Below are positions 22,188 to 34,181 of a stretch of DNA of 64,000 bases, piece by piece. How positions within the stretch are numbered: the stretch's first letter is position 1; every line of letters begins with the position of its first letter. Under the pieces are notes generated by a model. That model worked only from the letters and a program-made list of their open reading frames with translations, ran no database searches and was not told the origin of the DNA. The DNA comes from Erodium maritimum. Taxonomy: Eukaryota; Streptophyta; Magnoliopsida; Geraniales; Geraniaceae. Location of the stretch: positions 61,804,012-61,868,011 of the forward strand of contig OY997590.1 of assembly GCA_963921825.1 (NCBI GenBank). The letters run 5' to 3'. A program made the translations under genes and the position numbers.

Positions 22188-24960
22188 TGTAAGAACCGCC
22201 CCCGGTCGAACCGGTGATTTTTGGCGAAAGTTTACTTTCCGCCGAAAAAGTCAACCAATGACTCCGGGAGCCATTCAGGACCTTTCCGGGACCCAAAAAG
22301 CCTAGTCGTCATTACGATTATCTTAGTTGGGTCGTTTCCTTTCAAATGGCTGTCGTTGCGAAAAAGTCAAACTCGGGTCAAATTAAGAGTAATTAACGAC
22401 TAAACCCAATTAAATTAATAGTGTTGGAAATCATTAAGCACAAGGTGGTCCCCACATGGACACTTGTCCATGGTGGGTTAGAGGAGAAGAAATGGGTGTA
22501 CAATGACCCATTTGCCCCCATAAGTGCCGAAATAGAAGAAAGAGGAAGGGAGGGCCTTTTGGTCAATTCAACCTTAGGTTTAAGACCATTTTTAGAGAGC
22601 AATTCAGCCCTTTTACACCACTGTAGTCGAAATTCCACAAAGAGAGAGAGAGAGAGAGAGGAAAAGCTTCTTAGCTTGAAGAAGAAGAAAGGGAGGAAAA
22701 GAGGAAGGTTGGAGCAAGTTCTTCACCAAATCTTCTCAAAAACCTCACAATCTTCATCATCTCTTCATCCCCAAGGTAAGTAAGCTCTAACAATCTACTT
22801 TCAATTAAGTCGGGATTATGGGTTTCCATAGAACTTGCATGAACTAGGTGGGTTTTGGTGTATTTGTTGTTAGATGGTTGTTTTGATGAAGATTAGTGAA
22901 TGTTTTGGTTAGAATTCATTTGATTGTTGATGTTTGGAGGAAACCCATTATGGGTATTGAAGTTTGAGAGTTTTGGTGACTGATTTTGGGGTTTGATGAT
23001 GTTAGAAATGGATTTTTTGAAGTAGATTTTCGTGGAAACGAAATTGGGGAAGAAGGAGTTTGGGTCTGCCCAGATTTTGCACGAAAAGGGCCTCTGACCG
23101 GCCCTCTGATTGGCGCGGTCCGGGTCCCAGACCGGCCCTCTGAGGGGCACGGAACAGGCCTGGTGCCGGGCCTCTAAGGGGCACCGTCCGGGCAGGGTGC
23201 TGGATTTGTGGGCTGCCCGAATTGGGCCTTGTTCGGGCCCAATTTACCTTTTGGCCCAAGTTTTATTATTAGGGGTAATTTATGTATTTCTCTTTAAAAC
23301 CGACCTTGATTGTTTATTAATTCGAGTATTAATTTATGATCCTAGACTTTATTCTCGAGCTCGGAGGAGGAGACTACTAAACGTTCGCGTGACTAAGCGT
23401 TTGGAAAGCACTTGAGGTAGGGAAGAGTAGTAATTATCGCTTTTAATTAAAGAATGTTAATAGTATGCATATAGGATGTTAATAACCGGTAAAGTCTTAG
23501 TTTGCATATAGGATGTGATTAACTAGAATAACCGCTTTCAATTATGGGAATTGACGTGATGTAGGATCACATGTGGCCATGTCGGGCCTTAGGATTGTGT
23601 GTTGGTTGTGTTTGATTGTGGTTAATCGTCCTAAAATGTCGATGTATAGTATACTCTTTGGTTAATTTAAGAATCATATTATGCTATATGAATTGTGATG
23701 AATGTGATATGAATGTTTGTTTCCTGACATGATTGGTTGAATGAATGTAATGAATGTGATATGAATGTTATCTTGTGATATGATCAGGTGAATGATACAC
23801 TGATACGTTGTTCTTGGTAAGGTGTGACGATAGGCTTCGTTGGTATGATAAGTTCGGTGTAGTGTGGTATTGTGTGGTGTGACTTGTACCCCGAGAGACG
23901 GGAAGATACCTGACCGAGGTGTGTGCCGATCCGATATGTGTGCGATGAGATTTACCCCGATGTGCGTTCCGGGAAGACATCTAGGGCACCGATGTGTGTT
24001 TCCGGTATGATGTATTGTTTGCTTACCCCGATGCTGTGTGTCTGGGAAGACATCTAGACCGATGGGTATTCCGGTATGATGTATTGTTTGCTTACCCCGA
24101 TGATGTGTGTCCGGGAAGACATCTAGACCGATGGGTATTCCGGTATGATGTGTTGTTTCACCCCGATGCTGTGTGTCCGGGAGGACATCTAGACCGATGG
24201 GTATTCCGAAATGATGTGTGTTTCACCCTGATGTTGTGTGTCCGGGAAGACATCTAGACCGATGGTTTATTCCGGTATGATGTATTGCTTCACCCCGATG
24301 CTGTGTGTCTGGGAAGACATCTAGACCGAGGGTGTATTCCGATATGATGTATTTGTTGAGTTGTGCGTGGTGATCGGAGTATCACAGTGTACGTGTCTTA
24401 TGTCTGCATGATATCTGGTTTGAGTGACGTTCGTAGTGGTCTTAATATTATAATGTTCTGTTATTCGAATGGTTCTTTAGCTTGGCCCTATTATCGATCA
24501 TGTTGTGTTCCTGTTGGTTTCGGTTTGTGTTGTCAATCATTGGTAAGAGTTATTGAGATCGGGTATTTTGGTAATGGAGTGGAAGTCCATTTTCTTTACT
24601 ACTTTTTCCTACTGAGCGAAAGCTCACCCCCTCTGTTTTTACTGTTTCACAGAATTCGCTGGTGAGTCGGTTTAAAGGATGTCTCAGAGCTCGGGAGCTC
24701 ATCGAGAATCCGGGGGTTTATCTTTGAGTAGAGACGTACTTTCTGTTATGAACTAAATAGTGTTTTTACTTATTTGTATTTGAGCGTGTGACTCAGGTTT
24801 ATCAGAGTATTTTATTTTGGAATCGAAATCCGAGTTTATGTTGTTTAAATCTACTAATATCTCGTTTAACTTACTTTTACTTTTAAACTTATTATTGTTT
24901 CTTTTACTTTACTTTAGTTCACGTCTCGAGTCCTGTCAACACCGGATTTGGGGCGTGACA
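22188..24960 (+). repeat. gypsy left LTR (2773 bp)
   Basis: It contains a (GA)n tract near 22637-22660, a strong donor-like CAAG|GTAAGT at 22775, degenerate ~58 bp tandem repeats at about 23985-24350, and the palindrome GAGCGAAAGCTC at 24614-24625 ahead of a pyrimidine tract and AG (24651-24652). Confidence 0.92.
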
Positions 24961-24963
24961 ATT

Positions 24964-24975
24964 TGGTATCAGAGC
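24964..24975 (+). other. gypsy primer-binding site (initiator tRNA-Met)
   Basis: TGGTATCAGAGC three bases after the left LTR, the standard initiator tRNA-Met site. Confidence 0.92.
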
Positions 24976-26271
24976 CTGGTTTTTCAAAACTTCGTACTGT
25001 ACGTCAATTAGGTGGGTAGACTTAAGTCGTTAGGGTTCTAGTGTTTGGTTACGCAACTCGGAAACGTCCTACGCGTAGATCCGAGACGACGAGAGTCTCG
25101 GTAGTGAACTACTTGTTTGTGTTTTGCTTGGTCTTTTGTTGTGCTGTGTGCTTCGGTGGAGCTGTTGTGCCAATCGATTGAGATCGAGGTTGACTTATTG
25201 GTGTGCTGTGTGCCTTAGTTGAATTGGTATGACGATCGATTGAGATCGAGGTTGACTTAGCGAGTGATGCTCGAGCTATTCTCTGACTTGTTTGTCTTGG
25301 TTGAGTGATCGTTTATTGGGTTGCCGCCTTGGTCGGCTGTTGACTTGATTGGGTGGTACTCGTGTGAATTACCAGGACCCGAGGTATAAAGCTGGGATGT
25401 TTTCCTGTGTGCTATGTTGTGCTGAATGCTTTGTGCAAAATGTGAATTGAATGTCCAGCGTAAGCGGATGGTTAGTGGAATTTTCAAACGGGTCATGCCC
25501 AAATTTCTGCAAAACTGAAGTGTTTGTACTATCACGGGTTGACTCAGGGGCGCCACTGTAGTCGAACGTGATAGGGGGAAGTCAAGTGGTTAAAACGTAA
25601 TTCGACGACGCCTGAACTGGGTTGTAACGACACGATATCGACATGAATGTTATGTTAGAAAGAGAAAGTGTTAAGAACCTTGGTACCAAGTTGATGGTTG
25701 TACTTGTGGAGTTAAGTTGACGTTGAGACTTCTGTGGAATGATTGTGACGTGAGTTGTGAACTGTGTGACACCTGTGTGGAATTGTTGAACAGTGTGATT
25801 GATTTTGTGGGACGCACCAGTGTGCGGGTTTCTCTGGTTGTGTGAAATAGTGATGACTATGCTAAAAGCAGACCTGTTGTGGTCCAAGTATGACCTTTAT
25901 GAAACGTGTGTGAACCCTAGTGTTTTAAGCGAACCACTTTGTAGGAAATTAAGAAACTGAACGTATGCGTTATCCGTGCGGCGGATAAAGACGACATGAG
26001 GCATGTGTGTGTACTACGAGGCACTAGGATCCGGCCAGCTGAGGACCGAGGGTAGCCACCTGCCACTGATCCGGCAGGGGCAGCGAGTGCCAGGGTGCTT
26101 CCACTGAGGAGCACGTGAGGTGATGACGTCGGACTATCAAGGCTTCCGCCCAGAGTCCCGCCGGCCGTAGAGCTGACCCAGGCGACCACTCTAGAGGAGT
26201 TGGTTCGCACAGTTCAGAGTCTAGCAGCGATCATCGCCCAGAGGGAGGCTACGGCCCCGCACTAGAGGTTG

Positions 26272-27161
26272 TGCCTACTGCCACTACAGCCGCCACCGTG
26301 AGACCTAGCCAGGTTGACAGCTACACAGCTCAGGCGCTGAGAGACTTTCGCAGGATGGGCACACCTGTCTTTTCCGGGGAGCCAGACCCCGAGGCAGCCT
26401 AGAGATGGCTGGAGCGGATTACCCGCAACTTGGATACGTCGGGGATCCTGGACCGCCACTTGAGGGTATCCTTTGCAGCATTCCTGCTAGAGGGCGATGC
26501 ATACCGTTGGTGGCATCGCAAGGAGGTTCGAGTTGGAAATGATTTTCAGCTGTTCAGGGAGCGGTTCCTGGAGCAGTATTTTCCGCGGTCAGCCTGGGAG
26601 GACAGGCATCAGCAGTTCCTGGAACTGCGACAAGAGGGGATGACAGTCTCGGAGTACGAGGCGAGATTCACCTCCTTGTCCCGCTTTGCACCGGAGATGG
26701 TGCCGACCGAGTCTCACCGCTGTAAACGGTTCGAGGGAGGGCTTCACCCCACGATTGTGGATCGGGTCACAGCACTGAGGACCCAGGTGCATTTGGAACT
26801 AGTGGATCAGGCACTGGCCGTGAAGCGACACTTTCGAGAGACAGCCAGGGTTCGAGAGAGCAGGCCGAGACCGAGTGGCTTCCTGAGGCTGTCTGAGGGC
26901 CGCGATCCGAGGAGGCAGAGGACCTCAGGATCGTTCCGGCCACATGCCCAGTCTAGTGGGATGCGACAGGTCGGAGTAGTGGCGTCCGTTGGACCTGTCC
27001 CGCTAGAGCGGTTTTGCCCCCTGTGTAGGCAGTTGGGCCATCTGGCCCGATATTGTCTGAGGAGCGGTGGACCTGCAGCTCGCCCAGCGGGTCGTCTAGC
27101 GAGGTTCACGGAGAGGCCGCGTGACGATGAGAGGACATGCTACCAGTGCGGTCGACTTTAA
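26272..27161 (+). pseudogene. gypsy gag remnant (Retrotrans_gag plus zinc knuckle)
   Basis: The longest open part runs 26430-27161 (243 residues). It has the Retrotrans_gag pattern: AYRWWHRKE, FLEQYFP, LRQEGMTVSEYEARFTSLS and RFEGGL. A CCHC knuckle CPLCRQLGHLARYC follows, then the start of a second cysteine box at 27138 (CYQCGRL). Gag forms the particle that packages element RNA. Upstream sequence from about 26272 continues the same protein. It is a fossil. Confidence 0.88.
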
Positions 27162-28049
27162 CACATCTCTACTGTGTGTCCCGATCGGGTTGTAGGGGTG
27201 TCAGCGTCGCGACCATAGCAGAAGCAGCCCAGACAGTCACCTTCGTTCCGCCCGCGTCAGGCTCAGGCACCGAGAGTCCCACATCAGACAGCGAGTGCGC
27301 CAGTGCCGAGACATCAGCAGAGGATTCCACAACAGATGACCCTTCCATCACCCCCGAGATGAGGACCCTAGGCACCGCAGGGTCGAGTGTACACGATTGC
27401 GGGTTCCCGAGTGAGGGACATGATTCCGATCATGAGATCGCTCATGGTACATGCTTACCATTTAAATGTTGAGTGTCGTTTTATTTGATATGGGAGTACC
27501 CCGCTTGTTTACTTCTTAGTAGTTGCTGAAACGTTGAGGACTAAAATTAGAACCGTTGAACTCACCCCGTGCCTTGGCGGTGCCTTGGCACGCCGGTCGG
27601 GAGTGTTATGGTGACGATTAGCGTCAATCGTAAGTGTGAAAGTAGAGTAACAGACCGTCCTTTTCTTAATGACCTTTTCGTACTGGATTTTTCCTTCTTC
27701 GAGTATGATGAGAGAGTTATGAAAACCGAAGTGTGAAATATAAAGCGTTCATCGATTGTTATCAGCGACGAGTGCCCGAGCGGCGGAGGACCGCAAAAAT
27801 ACCAGTACGCAGTCAGAACGGTCAGAGGAGGTGGCCGAGGGGCGATGAGAATCAGAGTGGCGCAACGAAAGCGTGGTGGGTCCATGACCCACAGGCGTCG
27901 CACTTTTCCGTTTTCTTCTACCTTGCTGAGAAGTCAGGCCTAAGAGTAGAGCCATTGAGGCGACCGTTGTGTCTTGACCCCACAGTTACGGTTGATGAGG
28001 TTTGACGAGTGTGTGTCGTGCGTGTGAGATTAGAGTAGTTGATCGTCTG

Positions 28050-29180
28050 TTCTTGGGGATCTTCCAGTGTTGAACTTTACGGCTTTCGATGTCATCCTGG
28101 GGATGGACTGACTCTCGAGACACGAAGCGTCAATTATTTGTTACCGACGACCGGTGTTGGTGCGACCGGGCACCACGACCGTCACGTACGTGCTAAGCAG
28201 TAGGAGCAGAGTTCCGCTGTCAACGTTGTCCGTAGAGGAGGAGGTGGCGGTCGTGCCGAGCCGGCAGTTGCCCCGAGTAGTGTATGTTTTCCCTAAAGGT
28301 CTCTCATGAGGAGTTGATTGGATTGCCGCCAGTTCGAGTTCGGAACTAACCTGAGACCAGAGACGACGCCGACATCCATGACGTGCAGATTCGCGCCAGC
28401 AGAGTTGATCGAACTGAAGCGTCAGTTCGAAGAACCCACGAGAAGGGATTACGTGTCCGAGCACATCGTCGTGGAGAACACATCACTCTTCGTGGAGAGG
28501 AAGAGTGGAGCGCTGAGGAGGTGTATAGGCCACCGGGAGCTGGACCGGGTCACGATGAAGAACCAATACTCAATGCCGATACGATATAGTTCTAGAAGAA
28601 AATTGTCAGCGGTGACGACGTCGAAGGCCGTGAGTATGTAGCAGATCGAGGAAGGTTGTTCGTGCCGCGTAGCGGTAGAGACAACGTGTTGCGAGAGTCA
28701 CACCATTCGCGCCTTACGATGCAGACGGGTAGCACTGAGAGGTATCGCGACATCAGGCGACATTCCCAGTGGAGCAGGATGCGGAGAGCGGGTGTAGAGT
28801 TCGTATCGAGGCGTATCATTGTCAACAAGTGAAGGCCAAACGCCAGCGTCCCACGGGGACTAGTACAACCGCTACGATTGCATAGTAGAAGTGAGAGCAT
28901 CTCACGATGGAGTCCGGAAACAGTTAGCCGAGGGCGACTACCACAAAGCTTTTATGCCAATAACAAAATGGCACCGTACGAAGCATTGTATGGTAGGTCG
29001 GGTCAATTGCCCATGCGGGGCGCAGGTGAGGGTTAATAGTTGACTCTCGTTGGTCCTGAGTTGTTCGAGAGACGATTGAGGCGTCGCACGGATTGTGAGC
29101 GGTTAGGGATCGTGCAGGGTCGATGTGGAAGCACGAGGATGAGGTGCGCGCGAAGTACCCAAAATCGTTCAATCCTTGAG
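28050..29180 (+). pseudogene. gypsy pol fragments (protease end, RT, integrase, chromodomain-like end)
   Basis: Recognisable pieces in order: an aspartic-protease tail (FDVILGMD, about 28085-28110); the RT N-terminal part (RFAPAELIELKRQFEE and RKSGALRRCIGHRELDRVTMKNQYSMPI, about 28380-28590); integrase zinc/core pieces (YRDIRRH, about 28740); MAPYEALYGR at about 28968-28998; and a KHEDEVRAKYP stretch near 29130-29160 like the end of chromovirus integrases. Much of RT, RNase H and integrase is absent. It is a broken fossil. Confidence 0.75.
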
Positions 29181-30013
29181 AAGACGGTGAATGTAATGTC
29201 CTCATTAATGTGGGATATGGATGAATCACTTAAAAATTGGTTCGATTGGTGGTATGTGAGCAAGTCTTGTCGGAAGTGCGATATCAATGGTTGGGTAACC
29301 TTTTGATGATCGATCTTGGTTGTGTTACCTCTTGTTGAGTGTGGTCATGGTAACGTCTGACTTGTTGTGTGTTTCGAGGTGCGCCTATCTCCCGACTAGG
29401 TGTCGGTAAGATGTGCTATCGTTCCTTGTTAAGGTACGCCGGCCATCCGACTGGATGTCGGTAAAATGTGTTGTTGTTTCAGACCGTTCAGTAAGTACGA
29501 GATCCACTGTCATAATGGATGCATTGTGTGTTACTTCCTTGTATTATTGTGTGTGGTTGGTCGTGACATAACCGTGTTTGAGTTCCAGTATGAATTGTCC
29601 GAGTAACAATTACTAAGTGTATAGTTGAGGAGAAGTGTTTGTGTGATGGTTTCGGATTAGGTTCGATTTGAGGTTTATTCCAGTATGATACCTATACCAA
29701 CGGAGGATTCCAATATAGGATGTCTAGATCGATGTTGTGTGTGCCAGTGCGATATCTATACCGACGGAGGATTCCGGTATAGAATATCTAGACCGACACT
29801 GTGTGTTCCAATGTGTATTGGTAATGATGTACAATATGTATTTACTCGGACTCCTTGAAATAAGGCTTGGGTGTAAACATTGAGAAATTGTAAATTATTG
29901 GGCACGACTGTTTTCACACGCTACGTGTGGCGCTTGGGCAAGTAGTGTGATCAAATGAGGTAAGGTTATGTGAGTTACGTCCTTTTTTAAAATTTTGAAG
30001 ACAAAATTCTTTT

Positions 30014-30025
30014 AAGGGGGGTAGA
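30014..30025 (+). other. gypsy polypurine tract
   Basis: AAGGGGGGTAGA directly before the right LTR. Confidence 0.85.
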
Positions 30026-30026
30026 T

Positions 30027-32766
30027 TGTAAGAACCGCCCTCGTTCGATCCCGGTCGAACCGGTGATTTTTGGCGAAAGTTTACTTTCCACCGGAAAAGT
30101 CAACCGATGACTCTAGGAGCCATTCGAGACCTTTCCGATACCCAAAAATCTAGCCGTCGTTATGGTTAGCTTAGTTGGGTCGTTTCCTTTCAAGTGATTG
30201 TCTTTGCGATAAAGTCAAACTCGGGTCAAACTAAGAGTAATTAACGACTAAACCCAATTAAATTAATAGTGCTGGAAATCATTAAGGACAAGCTGGTCCC
30301 CACATGGACACTTGTCCATGGTGGGTTGGAGTAAAAGAAATGGGTCTACAATGACTCATTTGCCCCCATAAGTGCCAAAATAGAAGAAAGAGCAAGGGAG
30401 GACCTTTTGGTCAATTCAACCTTAGGCTTAAGACCACTTTTTGAGAGCAATTCAGCCCTTTTACATCATTGCAGCCGAAATTCCACAAAGGGAGAGAGAG
30501 AGGAAAAGCTTTTAGCTTGAGGAAGAAGAAAGGGAGGAAAAGAGGAAGCTTGGAGCAAGTTCTTCACCAAATCTTCGCAAAAACCTCACAATCTTCATCA
30601 TTTCTTCATCCCTAAGGTAAGTAAGCTCTAACAATCTACTTTCAATTCAGCTGGGATTATGAGTTTCCATAGAAGTTGCATGAACTAGGTGGGTTTGGTG
30701 TATTTGTTGTTAGATGGTTGTTTTGATGAAGATTAGTGAATGTTTTGGTTAGAATTCATTTGATTGTTGATATTTAGGGGAAACCCATTATGGGTATTGA
30801 AGTTTGAGAGTTTTGGTGACTGATATTGGGGTTTGATGATGTTAGATATGGAGTTTTTGAAGTAGATTTTCGTGAAAACGAAGTTGGGGAAGAAGGAGTT
30901 TGGGTTTGCCAAGATTTGGCACGGAAAGGGCCTCTGACCGGCCCTCTGAGTGGTGCGGTCCGGGTCCCAGACCGGCCCTCTGAGGGGCATGGTCCGGGCC
31001 GGGTGCTGGATTTGTGGGCTGCCCGAATTGGGCCTTGTTCGGGCCCAATTTACCTTTTGGCCCAAGTTTTATCGTTAGGGGTAATTTAGGTATATCTCTT
31101 TAAAACCGACCTTGATTGTTTATTAATTCGAGTATTAATTTATGATCCTAGACTTTATTCTCGAGCTCGGAGGAGGAGACTACTAAACGTTCGTGTGACT
31201 AAGCGTTTGGAAAGCACTTGAGGTAGGGAAGAGTATTAATTACCGCTTTTAATTAAAGAATGTTAACAGTATGCATATAGGACGTTAATAACCGGTAAAG
31301 TCTTAGTTTTCATATAGGATGTGATTAACTAGAATACCAGCTTTCAATTATGGGAATTTTCGTGTTGTAGGATCACATGTGGCCATGTCGGGCCTTAGGA
31401 TTGTGTGTTGGTTGTGTTTGATTGTGGTTAATCGTCCTAAAATGTCGATGTATAGTATATTCATTGGTTAATTTAAGAATCATATTATACTATATGAATT
31501 ATGATGAATGTGACATGAATCTTTGTTTCGTGACATGATTGGTTGAATGAATGTGATATGAATGTTATCTTGTGATATGATCGGGTGAATGATAGACCGA
31601 TACGGTGTTTTTGGTAAGTTGTGACGATAGGCTTCGTTGGTATGATAAGTTTGGTGTAGTGTTTTTTGTGTGGTATTGTGTGGTGTGACTTGTACGCCGA
31701 GCGACGGGAAGATACCCGACCGAGGTGTGTGCCGGTCCGGTATGTGTGCGATGAGATTTACCCCAATGTGCGTTCCGGGAAGACATCTAGGGCGCCGATG
31801 TGTGTTTACGGTATGATGTATTGTTTGCTTACCCCGATGTTATGTGTCCGGGAAGACATCTAGACCGATGGGTATTCCGGTATGATGTATTGTTTGCTTA
31901 CCCCGATGCTGTGTGTCTGAGAAGACATCTAGACCGATGGGTATTCCGGTATGATGTGTTGTTTCATCCCGATGATGTGTGTCTGGGAGGACATCTAGAC
32001 CGATGGGTATTCCGATATGATGTGTGTTTCACCCTGATGTTGTGTGTTCGTGAAGACATCTAGACCGATGGTGTATTCCGGTATGATGTATTGCTTCACC
32101 CCGAGCTGTGTGTCCGGGAAGACATCTAGATCGAGGGTGTATTCCGGTATGATGTATTTGTTGAGTTGTGCATGGTGATCGGAGTATCACGGTGTACGTG
32201 TCTTATGTCTGCATGATATCTAGTTTGAGTGACGTTCGTAGTGGTCTTAATATTATAATGTTCTGTTATTCGAATGGTTCTTTAGCTTGGCCCTATTATC
32301 GATCATGTTGTGTTCCTGTTGGTTTCGGTTTGTGTTGTCAATCATTGGTAAGAGTTATTGAGATCGGGTATTTTGGTAATGGAGTGGAAGTCCATTTTCT
32401 TTACTACTTTTTCCTACTGAGCGAAAGCTCACCCTCTCTGTTTTTACTGTTTCACAGGTTTCGCTGGTTAGTCAGTTTAAAGGACGTCTCAGAGCTCAGG
32501 AGCTCATCGAGAGTCTGGGGGTTTATCTTTGAGTAGAGACGTACTTTCTGTTATGAACTAAACTGTGTTTTTTACTTATTTGTATTTGAGCGTGTGACTC
32601 AGGTTTATCAGAGTATTTTATTTTGGAATCGAATTCGAAGTTTCTGTTGGTTAAATCTACTTTTATCTCGTTTAACTAACTTTTACTTTTAAATTTATTA
32701 TTGTTTCTTTTACTTTACTTTAGTTCACGTCTCGAGTCCGGTCAACTCCGGATTTGGGGCGTGACA
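30027..32766 (+). repeat. gypsy right LTR (2740 bp)
   Basis: Same architecture as the left LTR: donor-like TAAG|GTAAGT at 30616, tandem repeats at about 31790-32155, palindrome at 32419-32430, acceptor-like AG at 32456-32457. It is preceded by the polypurine tract. Confidence 0.92.
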
Positions 32767-32875
32767 GTACTTGTCGGGTTTCACAATCTCTGGTTTTGTT
32801 TCTCCACCTACAACCATGGTCGATGATATCAACAAAAACTTTCCTTGAGGCGGATGCTACAAATGGGACTATGTT

Positions 32876-34181
32876 CCCGATTCATAGCACTACTCCAACG
32901 AAGCGGAGGAGCGATTTTGGGGCCATCCGGAGGAGTACGTCCCATCGTCGTTGGAGCAAGAGACGGTTCCCCTTGTGTATAATTGCTCCAACATGTACTC
33001 GGGTTCAGCTTCTCCAGTCCTTAGTGGGACATCGTACGGTGGCACAACGAGTTGGGCTTCCGGCTCAGGCTATAGGTGATGCCCGTACCTGGAGAGCAGC
33101 GTCAACGACCAGTGATACATACTTGTGTCCCACCACCTCCGTTAGTGGATCCGCCAAGGGAGACACAAGCCGACCAATCCGGTCGTAACCCGATTCATAG
33201 CAGTACTCCAACGAAACATAGGATCGATTTTGGGTCCATCCATAGGAGTACATCCCATCGTCGCTGGAGCAAGAGACGGTTCCCCCTGTGTATAATTGCT
33301 CCAACGGGTACTCGGGTTCAGCTTCTCCATTCCTTAGTGGGACGACGTATAGTGGCACAACGAGTTGGGCTTCCAGCTCAGGCTATAGAGGATGCTCGTA
33401 GCCGGAGTACAACGTCAACGACCAGTGATACACATCCGTGTACCACCTAGGGATGACAATGGGGCGGGGTTGGGGTGGGGACCCCATTCCCCATCCCCGT
33501 CCCACGTCCCCGCCACTCGCCCCGTCCTCGCCCCATCCCTGTGTTGACCCCGCCCTGTGGGGACCCCGCGGGGACGGGTCTTTGAACGGGGATTTTATTC
33601 CCCGTCCCACTCTAGTCCCGCGAAGGATTTTATTCCTTACCCCATTTTCGCCACCCGAAATAATGCACATTTGAAATGACAATTATCAATCCATAATTTT
33701 AAAAGACATGCATAGTCAACATATAATTTTAAAACAATATACATATAAAATAAACATCACATAACATTGATATTCATGTCTCATAATAGTTTATCCATAA
33801 TAGAAAGTGTCTTAATGAAAATGACACTACTTTATTTTTACAAACATGATCAGACAAAAAAGGTTTAAACATGAGAAAATGTTCTTCGACAAGTGTATTG
33901 TTATTGTTATGTATACATAAATTATAATATTTTATTATAAAATAATGGTGTGGAGTACGGGGCGGGGAGTGCTTGCCCCATCCCCGCCCCGCGCTCCGCC
34001 AAAATCCCCGTTTATTTCCCCGTACCCCGCCCCGCTTAAAAAATATTCGTCCCGAATCTGCCCCGCACGGGACGGGGATGGGGATCCCCATCGTGGACGG
34101 GGGATTTTGCCATCCCTAGTCCTACAACCTCCGTTAGTGGATCCGCCAAGAGAGACACAAGCTGACCAATCCGGTCGTAAC
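32876..34181 (+). repeat. 313 bp tandem duplication within Harbinger ORF1
   Basis: 32876-33188 recurs from 33189; the second copy is interrupted by the MITE at 33449-34122 and ends near 34181. Copies share the CCCGATTCATAGCA start and the GACCAATCCGGTCGTAAC end, with scattered substitutions. The duplication predates the MITE insertion because only one copy carries it. Confidence 0.85.
33449..34122 (+). mobile_element. hAT-like foldback MITE, 674 bp
   Basis: Left end AGGGATGACAATGGGG and right end CCCC..TTGCCATCCCT are inverted. The arms (about 150-200 bp) are G/C-rich runs of GGGGATGGGG type around an AT-rich centre. An 8 bp near-duplicate, TACCACCT (33441-33448) and TACAACCT (34123-34130), matches the hAT duplication length. 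Removing it restores the sequence of the first 313 bp repeat copy. No coding frame is present. Confidence 0.8.

Larger units (their letters stand above)
22188..32766 (+). mobile_element. Ty3/gypsy chromovirus-like (Tekay/Del type) retrotransposon, broken
   Basis: The LTRs at 22188-24960 (2773 bp) and 30027-32766 (2740 bp) share TGTAAGAACC starts and GGGGCGTGACA ends. The target duplication GTACT lies at 22183-22187 and 32767-32771, inside the Harbinger A ORF1. The primer-binding site, gag, and protease, RT and integrase fragments in that order, plus a polypurine tract, define a gypsy element. Long LTRs, the gag type and a KHEDEVRAKYP-like end to the integrase side suggest the Tekay/Del chromovirus lineage (inference). 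The coding region is heavily broken, with parts missing. The LTRs differ by several percent by eye, so it is older than the small LTR element at 18996. Confidence 0.92.

Noticed and set aside
23994-24257. Repeated DRWVFRYDVLFAYPD protein
   Set aside because: By-product of the degenerate LTR tandem repeat; the same frame appears in the other LTR at 31800-32063.
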